Shown here one piece after another: positions 29,633 to 38,296 of a stretch of 50,101 nt of DNA. A program made the translations under genes and the position numbers. The DNA is from Candidatus Heimdallarchaeota archaeon (lineage in GTDB: Archaea > Asgardarchaeota > Heimdallarchaeia > Heimdallarchaeales > Heimdallarchaeaceae): NCBI GenBank assembly GCA_023136245.1, contig JAGLRO010000038.1:1-50101 (forward strand), read 5' to 3'. Numbering within the stretch: the first letter of the stretch is position 1; every line of letters starts with the position of its first letter. The notes beneath the pieces were generated by a model, which saw nothing but the letters and a program-made list of their open reading frames with translations, was not told the DNA's origin and did not search any database.

Positions 29633-30466
29633 TTACTCTTTTGGTTTTCTTGCTAAGTTTTTTTCACTTGAATGTGTTTCAGAAGTAAATTTCGAAATTT
29701 GTTTAGCTAATATTACAATAATTGATACACCAAATAGAAAATACAACCCGCCATCAAACAAAATGAACGCTGTCAAACCATAGAGGAACGAAACAAAACC
29801 TCTTGTAAGGGAAAGCCCTTCTAAAAGATGAGGAATTCGGAGAACTAGAGTAGCTCCTATTATGTACAGCATAGGAGACATCGTTATTGAAATCAGCTTG
29901 GTTCTCATAGTCATACCCCTATACCAATTGATGAATTCAGGATTGAAACCACTAGGTTTTTTCTCATATTTTGAAAGAAGCAAGGGAATTGTATAATTGA
30001 GTCGTTTTGGAGGATCTGGACGAATAGATTTGAATCTATAACCTTGTGCTTCAAATTTATCTAGAAGTTTGTAAGCTTGTTCAAATTTAACGCGAATATC
30101 CAAAATTAACAAACGCTGAGGTCTTAATCTAATTATATATTTTCCCTCAGATGCAAGCAGATATATCCCCATTAGTTCTGCGAAGGACCAGGTTCGACTT
30201 CGATTGAACTCTTGAAAGGAAAATTCTTTCTTCTCAAAATCTAGTATGACTTCACCTTTTACAAAAACATAAACTGATACAACAAGGATAGCATTTAGTA
30301 TCCCAAAATACAACCAGAGTGATACGCCGAAAAGATATCCTATATGGACATTATTTCTATAAGGTAAATAATAGATTATACTGTCAATAATTAATAGAAA
30401 TAGTATTACTGACAATTTAACATGTACCTTCTGAACAAATATTGATTCATCTGGTTGTTGAAACAT
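29633..30466 (-). CDS. Hypothetical integral membrane protein
   Basis: Long ORF with several hydrophobic segments; no recognised family. Confidence 0.6.
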   Translation of the reverse strand: MFQQPDESIFVQKVHVKLSVILFLLIIDSIIYYLPYRNNVHIGYLFGVSLWLYFGILNAILVVSVYVFVKGEVILDFEKKEFSFQEFNRSRTWSFAELMGIYLLASEGKYIIRLRPQRLLILDIRVKFEQAYKLLDKFEAQGYRFKSIRPDPPKRLNYTIPLLLSKYEKKPSGFNPEFINWYRGMTMRTKLISITMSPMLYIIGATLVLRIPHLLEGLSLTRGFVSFLYGLTAFILFDGGLYFLFGVSIIVILAKQISKFTSETHSSEKNLARKPKE

Positions 30467-30539
30467 TCAATTCTTAATTTAACACGGAAAGTTATGAAGT
30501 TTTCCTTAAAACAAATGAATAAATCAGAATCTGGAGATA

Positions 30540-32372
30540 CTATTTCTCTCTCTTGAGTATTCTAAACCAAGTAGGATATACGGGAATTTCTTTTTCTTCA
30601 AAATTGTATTTCCATATAACCAATCTATTTTCAGCTGTAACAGATTCAAACTCTGCTTCAGTAAACAATCTTTCCATTGCTTCGTTTCTTTCTGTTTTTC
30701 GATATTTCCCAACTAGTGAATTTGCATTCTCCTTTTGAGCTTCTTGCATCAAAAAAGAAAGAAAAGTTTGTTCCACTGTTTTTCCCATTGCTCTGCATGA
30801 GAAGGTCAGTACTTCCATTACCCATTTGTCTTCTTCTTTATGTATGACTGTAACTCCAATTAGACCATACTCCCCATACTTATCGTAGAGATTAACAACA
30901 TAGATTTTGTATTCTGTTGATTTATGAAATTGTAATATTTCATCCTTTGAGTATCTAACAGCAGTAGCATTCAATTGATTGGTTCTTTGAATAAGCTCGG
31001 TGACACGTCCAAGATTCTCATCTTTAGCTTCTCTCATCCATAATTCTAAATCACAAGAATGAAGGAAACCTTCCTTATCTAATGCAAATTCATTTTCATC
31101 AATCTCTCGCTTCTTATGTTCTGCATACATTTGTGTGCGTTTAGTACTTTCCTTTGTCAACTTCCCTAAAGGTTCGAATTCAATTCTATTTAATGTATGA
31201 ATCATATCAGTTTCAGGTAAAACAAGAACATCGGGCAAAAAGAGTTCGATTTGATCTCTCTCATATGGATTATCATCGAAAAATGCTAATGAATCTAAAC
31301 CAATATTGAGTTCTTGTGCTATTTCAACTAAATTCTGAGCTTTATCATTCCAGTTTATTTTTTTAACAACAATTGATTCAGATATGCGTCCCAGTACCTT
31401 ATCTACTAGAGGTTGGATTGTACTATCATTTTTACTGGCAATAGCTAATAAAATACCTCGTTGAGTAAGAAATTCAAGAACAGTTAGTCTATTATGATAA
31501 ACACTAATTCCTTCAACACCATCATCACGTAAAATCCCATCCCAAAGAGTGTTATCCAAGTCTACAACAACACATTTAATTCTTCTCCCATGTCCTTTTA
31601 CAACTCTAAGATGATTAAGTAATTCTAATGATATTGTGACGGCTCCCTCGCGAGTAAAATGTTCATAAACTCCGTCCGCATCATTTTCGCGTATTTGGAG
31701 ACCAACACCTGCTTTTAGAAATGATTCATTTACAGACAGAACATAAACATCATCTTCTTGTTTAGATAAATCATAGAATGATAATTCCAAACGATTGAGG
31801 AATTCTCGAAGACTGAAACTGTTGTTAAGATTCTTGTAATCAAACCGCCCAAATGCTGGACGAATTACAAGAGGATATGTCATAATAACATATGTTGCAT
31901 TCAATTTTGTTCTAGCTTTTTGAATACCATTGAGAAGACGTTTTCTAATGAATTGGAGCTTTTCTTCTTGAGATTCAAATGTAGACACGTTATGCTGAAT
32001 ACTTCCAATTTCATTTCTAATAAATTGAACATCGCTTATTATTACTATATCTGGATTAAAAGAATATACACCACTCTTGAAATCACTTAAAGTTAAATTT
32101 GGATCCGATGATTCATTATGATCAAATGTAAGATAACATGATGCACCATTGGCTTCAAAGAATTCTTTCATGAACTCTAGTTCACAGCCCCCTACAAATG
32201 CGATTTTCATTGGAGCTAAGAATTCTTGATCTTTATCTGAAAGTTTAGTTGCGATATTTATTGGTTGTGAAGCTTGTCGTACTTCCTGAGTTAAACGAGT
32301 AAGAACAGTATTTCTAAACCTTTTATCTGTTATCATTCTTTTGAGTATAGATAAGATACGTTTCAAACTCAT
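30540..32372 (-). CDS. FkbH-like protein (HAD subfamily IIIC phosphatase with C-terminal acetyltransferase-like domain)
   Basis: CVVVDLDNTLWDGILRDDGVEGISVYHNRLTVLEFLTQRGILLAIASKNDS; LAFFDDNPYERDQIELFLPDVLVL; C-term NQLNATAVRYSKDEI...DKYGEYGLIGVTVI. Confidence 0.88.
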   Translation of the reverse strand: MSLKRILSILKRMITDKRFRNTVLTRLTQEVRQASQPINIATKLSDKDQEFLAPMKIAFVGGCELEFMKEFFEANGASCYLTFDHNESSDPNLTLSDFKSGVYSFNPDIVIISDVQFIRNEIGSIQHNVSTFESQEEKLQFIRKRLLNGIQKARTKLNATYVIMTYPLVIRPAFGRFDYKNLNNSFSLREFLNRLELSFYDLSKQEDDVYVLSVNESFLKAGVGLQIRENDADGVYEHFTREGAVTISLELLNHLRVVKGHGRRIKCVVVDLDNTLWDGILRDDGVEGISVYHNRLTVLEFLTQRGILLAIASKNDSTIQPLVDKVLGRISESIVVKKINWNDKAQNLVEIAQELNIGLDSLAFFDDNPYERDQIELFLPDVLVLPETDMIHTLNRIEFEPLGKLTKESTKRTQMYAEHKKREIDENEFALDKEGFLHSCDLELWMREAKDENLGRVTELIQRTNQLNATAVRYSKDEILQFHKSTEYKIYVVNLYDKYGEYGLIGVTVIHKEEDKWVMEVLTFSCRAMGKTVEQTFLSFLMQEAQKENANSLVGKYRKTERNEAMERLFTEAEFESVTAENRLVIWKYNFEEKEIPVYPTWFRILKREK

Positions 32373-32390
32373 TCATTGTCACCTTTATTT

Positions 32391-33308
32391 TTATGACCAC
32401 CAATCTGCATGTATTAGAATTTGAACAATGTCTCCAGGTTTGACCTGTTCCAATAAATCAAATATGTGTGGTTTACTAGATCTTGTCATGAAATTTCCAC
32501 CTGCATCAGTTATATACATGTCTCTCTTCATATCATAAGCTGACCAAACATCAAGTTTTTCCTTATCAATCAAAGGCCATATTTTGTGATTGGAGTACTT
32601 ATCTCCATGATGAGATACAACCTTGACAGGTGCAATATTTCGTAATTCAATTAATTCTCTAGTGAATAGATTTAAGGCTTCTTCGGTATTTCCCTTTGTT
32701 TGACTTAGAACCTCGTAATGATAACCTATTTCAAAACCTTCTGCAGCTAACCGTTTAATAATCGGTATAATTTTTGTAAATGAATATTTTTTAGAATGTA
32801 AACGGAAGAAAAGAGTAGAAAACAATCCCCTTTCTTTCTCAAGTTTTATTAATTTTAGTAATCTTGGTATAGACAAATCTACATCATGACGTAAGTAAAT
32901 ATTGATTTTATTCGATTCAACGTCAGAATTCATATCTTTATAATCACTAAAAAGCTTGACAGAGTACTTTGTTTTTTTGAGCTCATCTAAGAAGAGACCG
33001 TATAGTTTGATACTGTAGTTTCCTTGCCATTGTTTGAATGAAAATATTAAGTAAGATGCAAAAATCATCCCAAATAATACATAAATGATTTCATATGGAA
33101 ATGGTCGTAGCTGATCAGAGTTTAGCATAATAATCACTGCTAAACCAGTGCTATAAGATATTAAAGCTAATACTGTAAGTGGAATGTATAAGCTTAATAA
33201 GTCTGTTAACAGGGTAGCAAAACGATATTGTTTGATTAAAGCTAAAACTAGAAAAATCCATAAAAGTAAGGAAAAACCAATTAATATCGCTGCAGTTGCC
33301 CACATCAT
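32391..33308 (-). CDS. Membrane-anchored polysaccharide-deacetylase-like (NodB-fold/WbmS-like) protein
   Basis: Three N-terminal TM segments followed by NIYLRHDVDLSIPRLLKLIKLEKERGLFSTLFFRLHSKKYSF...FEIGYHYEVLSQ...VVSHHGDKYSNHK. Confidence 0.65.
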   Translation of the reverse strand: MMWATAAILIGFSLLLWIFLVLALIKQYRFATLLTDLLSLYIPLTVLALISYSTGLAVIIMLNSDQLRPFPYEIIYVLFGMIFASYLIFSFKQWQGNYSIKLYGLFLDELKKTKYSVKLFSDYKDMNSDVESNKINIYLRHDVDLSIPRLLKLIKLEKERGLFSTLFFRLHSKKYSFTKIIPIIKRLAAEGFEIGYHYEVLSQTKGNTEEALNLFTRELIELRNIAPVKVVSHHGDKYSNHKIWPLIDKEKLDVWSAYDMKRDMYITDAGGNFMTRSSKPHIFDLLEQVKPGDIVQILIHADWWS

Positions 33309-33439
33309 GGTTATTTGTACAATAATATAATCGTAGAAAAAGCTTATGATAAATAATTATTGAGTCGAACACGAAATAGAAAAGAATATACAGAAAAAAA
33401 AGACTTAAAAGAAGAGTAAGAAACAGAATGTGAAGATAA

Positions 33440-33575
33440 AGCGCCTTGGGGTAAATCATGTGGTTGATTTACCATATGGTCCTTAAGCATGGAAAACCCG
33501 TCGGGCTCATAAATTCACAAAAATCTCAGTTGAGAAACCCGAAGATCGATGGTTCAAGTCCATCAGGCGCTACCA
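33440..33575 (+). tRNA. Initiator tRNA-Met (CAT) with two candidate introns and encoded CCA
   Basis: Acceptor AGCGCCT (33440-33446) / AGGCGCT (33565-33571), A73 + CCA; T arm GATGG-TTCAAGT-CCATC (33548-33564); anticodon stem TCGGG (33501-33505) / CCCGA (33538-33542), anticodon CAT 33508-33510. Removing ~33453-33484 and ~33513-33537 gives AGCGCCTTGGGGTAAGCATGGAAAACCCGTCGGGCTCATAACCCGAAGATCGATGGTTCAAGTCCATCAGGCGCTACCA, a typical archaeal initiator tRNA. Confidence 0.88.
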
Positions 33576-33594
33576 TTTCATTTTTTTACCTATT

Positions 33595-34806
33595 TCAACT
33601 ATTATCAGCGTTCAACTTTTCTATTAATTTTATTGATATTTTTCTAGTATCTTCTAGAGTTTTTTCATCTAGATTGGCAACAACATCCTCTAAGGAATGC
33701 CAAAGAGTAAAGACGTCTCCTTGACCAAAACCATATATTGTTGTAGCACTGATTTTCCGTTTCGAGAAACTTCCTGCATCTGAATTTCCATAGCTTATTT
33801 CCTTTGCTGGAAGATCAAATCCGTTTTCTTCTGCAACTTCTTGGATAAAATGTATAAGTTTTTCACAATGTGATATGTTGTTATCTTTTTCTTTTGCAAT
33901 AATACCCAAGCTCCCTATTCCAACTGTTTCATAATTTAAGTTAATCGCATCTTTTAGTTCATCTATGTGATTATCCACATAGAATTTACTTCCTATTAAT
34001 CCTGGTTCTTCTCCACCAAATGAGATTAAGCGTACTTCTATATTTTCAGGTGGATTATCTCTCAAATACTCACCTAAAGCGAATAGTATTGACACCGAAG
34101 ACAAATTATCGTTAGCACCAATCAACGGAGTTTTTGTTACCATGTTGAACAAAAAGTAAAATGCAAATACAAGACCAAGAATAGCAAGTATGAAAATTAA
34201 ATCAGGCAGTAGAAACCAATAAACGCTGACAGATCTTATTGAATATGAGAAGATTTCTTTTATCCCAACAACTGGTGTAATAAAGAAAATAGTTTTCCAT
34301 ATTCCTGAAATAACGAGCATGACTAATCCCAAAATAGCTCCATTCTGTATAAGTGCAATTTTTGTTTGCATCTTTTCAAATAAAGGCATATGAAAAGCAG
34401 AATCATGATGACCAGAAAAAATGACAAGTTTCTTCTTTACTTTAGTTGGTTCAAATTTAGCTACAACATTTTTCGATAAATCTTTCTTAACGAGTAAGTT
34501 TAGTAAATTATTGTCTTTGAATCTCGCGAGATAGTATATTAGTAGCATAAATAAAGCTAATCCTAGTGCTAAAGGTGGAAGAATAAGATAACATAATACC
34601 GAGATGAAGTACCCCCATACTATGAAATTAATCAAATGCTGTAAAGATCTTCCAACAACAGGAAAGCTTTCTGTTGTAACATTCGAAGTATAGGTCTTGA
34701 ATCTCTCTTCAATATACCTAATGTTTTTATGATCAGCTTCAGTACCTGCAATCCTTGGTCCGAAATTATCAGCGATATATTTGATGGGTTCGATTAATGA
34801 ATCCAT
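33595..34806 (-). CDS. M28-family metallopeptidase with transmembrane segments
   Basis: LVIFSGHHDSAFH, LIGANDNLSSVSILFALGEYL, ISFGGEEPGLIGSKFYV, SDAGSFSKRKI; hydrophobic segments between. Confidence 0.82.
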   Translation of the reverse strand: MDSLIEPIKYIADNFGPRIAGTEADHKNIRYIEERFKTYTSNVTTESFPVVGRSLQHLINFIVWGYFISVLCYLILPPLALGLALFMLLIYYLARFKDNNLLNLLVKKDLSKNVVAKFEPTKVKKKLVIFSGHHDSAFHMPLFEKMQTKIALIQNGAILGLVMLVISGIWKTIFFITPVVGIKEIFSYSIRSVSVYWFLLPDLIFILAILGLVFAFYFLFNMVTKTPLIGANDNLSSVSILFALGEYLRDNPPENIEVRLISFGGEEPGLIGSKFYVDNHIDELKDAINLNYETVGIGSLGIIAKEKDNNISHCEKLIHFIQEVAEENGFDLPAKEISYGNSDAGSFSKRKISATTIYGFGQGDVFTLWHSLEDVVANLDEKTLEDTRKISIKLIEKLNADNS

Positions 34807-34859
34807 AGTCAGTTAAAGAAAATGAGTCTTATTTAAGCCTTAATAAAAAACTTAGGCAA

Positions 34860-35039
34860 TCATGAACTGCTTTTTTTGGTATCTCTTTGCTCTCGTTCTT
34901 TCAGTTTTATACTTACTTCATATTTGATTTCATTCAGCTTCCATAAAACAAAGTCTACCACAGCTGGATTGGTAGCATTAGATTTATCATTCTTCTCTTT
35001 TAGATATTTCATTAAATCTTCTTTTTCTATTTCTCTCAT
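34860..35039 (-). CDS. Small hypothetical protein (59 aa)
   Basis: Manual translation: MREIEKEDLMKYLKEKNDKSNATNPAVVDFVLWKLNEIKYEVSIKLKEREQRDTKKSSS*; ggtg-type SD (gattcaGGTGaaaagATG) upstream. Confidence 0.5.
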   Translation of the reverse strand: MREIEKEDLMKYLKEKNDKSNATNPAVVDFVLWKLNEIKYEVSIKLKEREQRDTKKSSS

Positions 35040-35353
35040 CTTTTCACCTGAATCAAATCGTTATCAAAGCACTTTAGTGCTAATCTGTTTTACGAATCTT
35101 GTTTAATAATTCTTTGTAATATTTCTAGAATACTGAAAAACTAGAAATAGAATCTTTCAAATCAATAATTGGAATGAAAAAAAAATTTGGTAGTAGAGGT
35201 ACTGCAGATTTTTACATAATTATGATTTTTGAGCAAATTAATGAAAAATTAGAAATGGACGGACTAATTCCAATATTCCTCACAGCACCTCTAATTCAGC
35301 TCTCAGTTCACACACTTATAAATCATCTTTACAATTATTTACAAATTCAGAAC

Positions 35354-35372
35354 CATTCCAATTATTGGAATG
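35354..35372. repeat. Perfect inverted repeat CATTCCAA-TTA-TTGGAATG
   Basis: Read directly; 8-bp arms, 3-nt spacer, inside a poorly coding intergenic region. Confidence 0.8.
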
Positions 35373-35602
35373 AAAATCTCGTTCTTTTAACTTATCTTCT
35401 GTAAACCTTTGCAAGTGCATTATTGTTTGCTGTAAAACAAAATCAAAAGATTCCTTAACTGAACCAAAATGAAACTAGATGTATTTCAAGGGTGGAGTAC
35501 ATTCTAATATGACACCTTGTTGTATGGGTATCCTTACTAGAAGAGCAGAGATTTACAAAAACAAGAAAATTCCTTACAAAAGACCTTTTTTATTTTTTTG
35601 CA

Positions 35603-36571
35603 TCAAAATTCTCTTCCTATTAAGAACCTTATAAAGTTCCCCCAATTCTTTGGATGAATTATCAAAGCTGGTGTAGTTTTTCTATATTTTCTAAAATCAT
35701 CTCCAAACCTCTCAATCAGTTCTTTCTCCTCTATACCAAAAATGTGGTAACTGAAGCATGCTGCAAAAATTATAGATATCCCAATTGAAAAAACAGAAAA
35801 ATTACTAATCACAACACTAATTGCTATGAGATATACACTAACATAAAGAGGATGACGAACGATAGAGTATATCTTCTTATCCACAATTTTTGATTCTTCA
35901 GGATAATAAACATAAAGCATAGAAGCATTATTTATACCTAAAACGAAGATAGTTCGTAGTATATTCACCACAGCAAGAATTAGAAAAAGAACACTGAAAA
36001 TGATTCTTGGAATCATATCATTATAATTTGGATTACCTGCTACTGATGCAATAATCTTCCCAATAGAAGTTTCAAACAGATTTGTCAGAGGTTTTTGAGG
36101 ATCAGAAAAAGAGAAAATTTTTGTAGCTAACCAACTGACTGGTAGAAACCCGTGGATAATACCTCCAAAGACCAGAGGAATTCCTGTAAATGAGTACTTT
36201 ACAGATTTCTGGAAAGCTGTTCTTTTATCTCTAGCAATTAGTTTATCTCTTTTTCTCCAAACTACATGGACAATCGTTAATCCACCTAAAATCCAAAAAA
36301 GTGATCCAATAAAAGGAATATAAGGTTCTAAAGAAGCTAACCACCTGATACTTGGTAAAAATCTCGGGAGTAAATCCAAAATAAAGAGTATTATCACGCT
36401 AATGATCATAATTAGTATAACTTGCAGCAAGTATAGTTTCAGAATAAATTTCGGACGATCAGGTAAATGCTTAAGCATCTCTTCTTTTCCAGTTATTTCC
36501 ATAACAATCACTTTTTTTGAAATTCCATCCAACTTATCTTTAAATATAATCATCTTTTTGTTCAATTCCAA
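35603..36571 (-). CDS. Isoprenylcysteine carboxyl methyltransferase/PEMT-like membrane methyltransferase
   Basis: YSIVRHPLYVSVYLIAISVVIS...FGIEEKELIERFGDDFRKYRKTTPALI (RHPxY...EExxLxxxFGxxxxxYxxxTP). Confidence 0.75.
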   Translation of the reverse strand: MELNKKMIIFKDKLDGISKKVIVMEITGKEEMLKHLPDRPKFILKLYLLQVILIMIISVIILFILDLLPRFLPSIRWLASLEPYIPFIGSLFWILGGLTIVHVVWRKRDKLIARDKRTAFQKSVKYSFTGIPLVFGGIIHGFLPVSWLATKIFSFSDPQKPLTNLFETSIGKIIASVAGNPNYNDMIPRIIFSVLFLILAVVNILRTIFVLGINNASMLYVYYPEESKIVDKKIYSIVRHPLYVSVYLIAISVVISNFSVFSIGISIIFAACFSYHIFGIEEKELIERFGDDFRKYRKTTPALIIHPKNWGNFIRFLIGREF

Positions 36572-36677
36572 ATCATTGAAATAGAATTAGATCCCATCAA
36601 AGGCTAAACGAATTCTTTCAACAATAGTTAACACTTTGAACCATTAGATTTATTTTGAACAAATATATATTTAGTTC

Positions 36678-38291
36678 ATGAGTTTGCGTTTTGATTCTTT
36701 TCGTTCTCCAGTTTATGGGAGAAGAGGAATGGTAGCATCTAGTCAACCTTTAGCTTCTGAAGTAGGAATGAGAATCTTGCAACAGGGAGGAAATGCAGCT
36801 GATGCAGCTGTTGCTGTTGCTGCTGCATTGAATGTTACAGAACCAACTTCAACTGGAATAGGAGGAGATTGTTTCTGTTTATTTTTCGATAACAAAACGA
36901 AAATTGTCTCTGGACTCAATGCAAGTGGTCGAGTACCAGCTGAATTGAACTTAGAAACACTTGTTCAAAAAGGGATTACAGAAGTTCTTCCACCTTTTAG
37001 TGTTCACACAATTACAGTTCCAGGAGCAGCAGCAGGTTGGGTAGATACTATTGATAAGTTTGGAACAATGGAATTGAATGAAATACTTCAACCAGCTATT
37101 GAACTTGCAGAATTAGGATTTCCAGTTGCACCATTCACAGCTTTAGCTTGGAATAGAGGAGCAAGATTATTGAAAAATGGTCCAAACGCAGAAGAGATGC
37201 TTCTTAATGGTGAAGCACCAAGAGAAGGAGAAATTATGAAGAATCCAACTTTAGCAAACACTTTTCGGGAAGTTGCTGAACATGGGAAAAGCGGTTTCTA
37301 CGAAGGAAGGATTGCTGAAGCTATTGTGGATTTAATACAATCAATAGATGGTGTTATGACACTTAAAGATTTGAAGAATCATCAGACAACTTATGATGAA
37401 CCAATCTCTATAAATTATCGTGGAGTTGATGTATATGAAATTCCACCAAATGGACAAGGAATAACTGCTTTGATAGCACTAAATATTCTCGAAGAGTTTA
37501 ATATTACCTCTATGAAACACTCCTCAGTAGAGCATTTACACGTAATGATTGAAGCAATGAGAATTGCATTTGCTGATACTCGATGGTATGTTGCAGATCC
37601 AGCTGTTGTTGATGTTCCGATAAAGAAACTAATATCTAAAGAATATGCATCAGAAAGAAGAAAGCTAATTGATCTTACAAAAGCAACTGTTGATGTTCAG
37701 AAAGGATCTCCTTTTGCTAGCTCTGATACTGTATATTTCTCAATAGTTGATGGAGAAGGAAACGCTTGTAGTTTTATCAACTCCAACTATATGGGATTCG
37801 GAACTGGATTAATTCCCAAGGGATGTGGTTTTACCTTACAAAATAGAGGTGCAAATTTTACTCTTAATCCAGATCATCCTAATGTTCTTGCCCCAAATAA
37901 GAGACCTTATCACACCATCATTCCTGCAATGGCAACAAAAAATAATGAACTATTTGCTTGTTTTGGTGTTATGGGAGGATTTAATCAACCTCAAGGACAT
38001 GTTCAAGTAATACTAAATTTAGTAGACTTTGAGATGAATCCTCAAGAAGCACTCAACTCACCTAGATTTTGCATAACAGATGGAACAAGTAATGGAAAGG
38101 TAGCTTTAGAAGAGGGAATAAATGTATCTACAATGAGTACTCTAAAAGATATGGGTCATGAAATTGTTCCAACATCCGGAGTTTCTAGGATGATTTTTGG
38201 TAGAGGTCAAATCATAACACGAAATCCAAAAACCGGTGTACTTTGTGGAGGTTCTAGCCCTCGAGCGGATGGTATTGCAATTGGTTGGTAA
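36678..38291 (+). CDS. ggt: Gamma-glutamyltransferase family (Ntn hydrolase)
   Basis: GMVASSQPLASEVGMRILQQGGNAADAAVAVAAALNVTEPTSTGIGGDCFCLFFD; DTVYFSIVDGEGNACSFINSNYMGFGTG. Confidence 0.92.
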   Translation: MSLRFDSFRSPVYGRRGMVASSQPLASEVGMRILQQGGNAADAAVAVAAALNVTEPTSTGIGGDCFCLFFDNKTKIVSGLNASGRVPAELNLETLVQKGITEVLPPFSVHTITVPGAAAGWVDTIDKFGTMELNEILQPAIELAELGFPVAPFTALAWNRGARLLKNGPNAEEMLLNGEAPREGEIMKNPTLANTFREVAEHGKSGFYEGRIAEAIVDLIQSIDGVMTLKDLKNHQTTYDEPISINYRGVDVYEIPPNGQGITALIALNILEEFNITSMKHSSVEHLHVMIEAMRIAFADTRWYVADPAVVDVPIKKLISKEYASERRKLIDLTKATVDVQKGSPFASSDTVYFSIVDGEGNACSFINSNYMGFGTGLIPKGCGFTLQNRGANFTLNPDHPNVLAPNKRPYHTIIPAMATKNNELFACFGVMGGFNQPQGHVQVILNLVDFEMNPQEALNSPRFCITDGTSNGKVALEEGINVSTMSTLKDMGHEIVPTSGVSRMIFGRGQIITRNPKTGVLCGGSSPRADGIAIGW

Positions 38292-38296
38292 TTATA

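Noticed and set aside
33458-33724. 88-aa plus-strand ORF
   Set aside because: It runs through the intron-containing initiator tRNA gene and the 3' end of the convergent M28 peptidase; no family features.
35174-35404. 76-aa plus-strand ORF as a gene
   Set aside because: No recognisable domain, AT-rich, no good SD; treated as part of a non-coding gap.
36838-38291. GGT-EutA neighbours as an ethanolamine/glutamyl operon
   Set aside because: The two genes are convergent, so they are not one operon, and no other eut genes are present.
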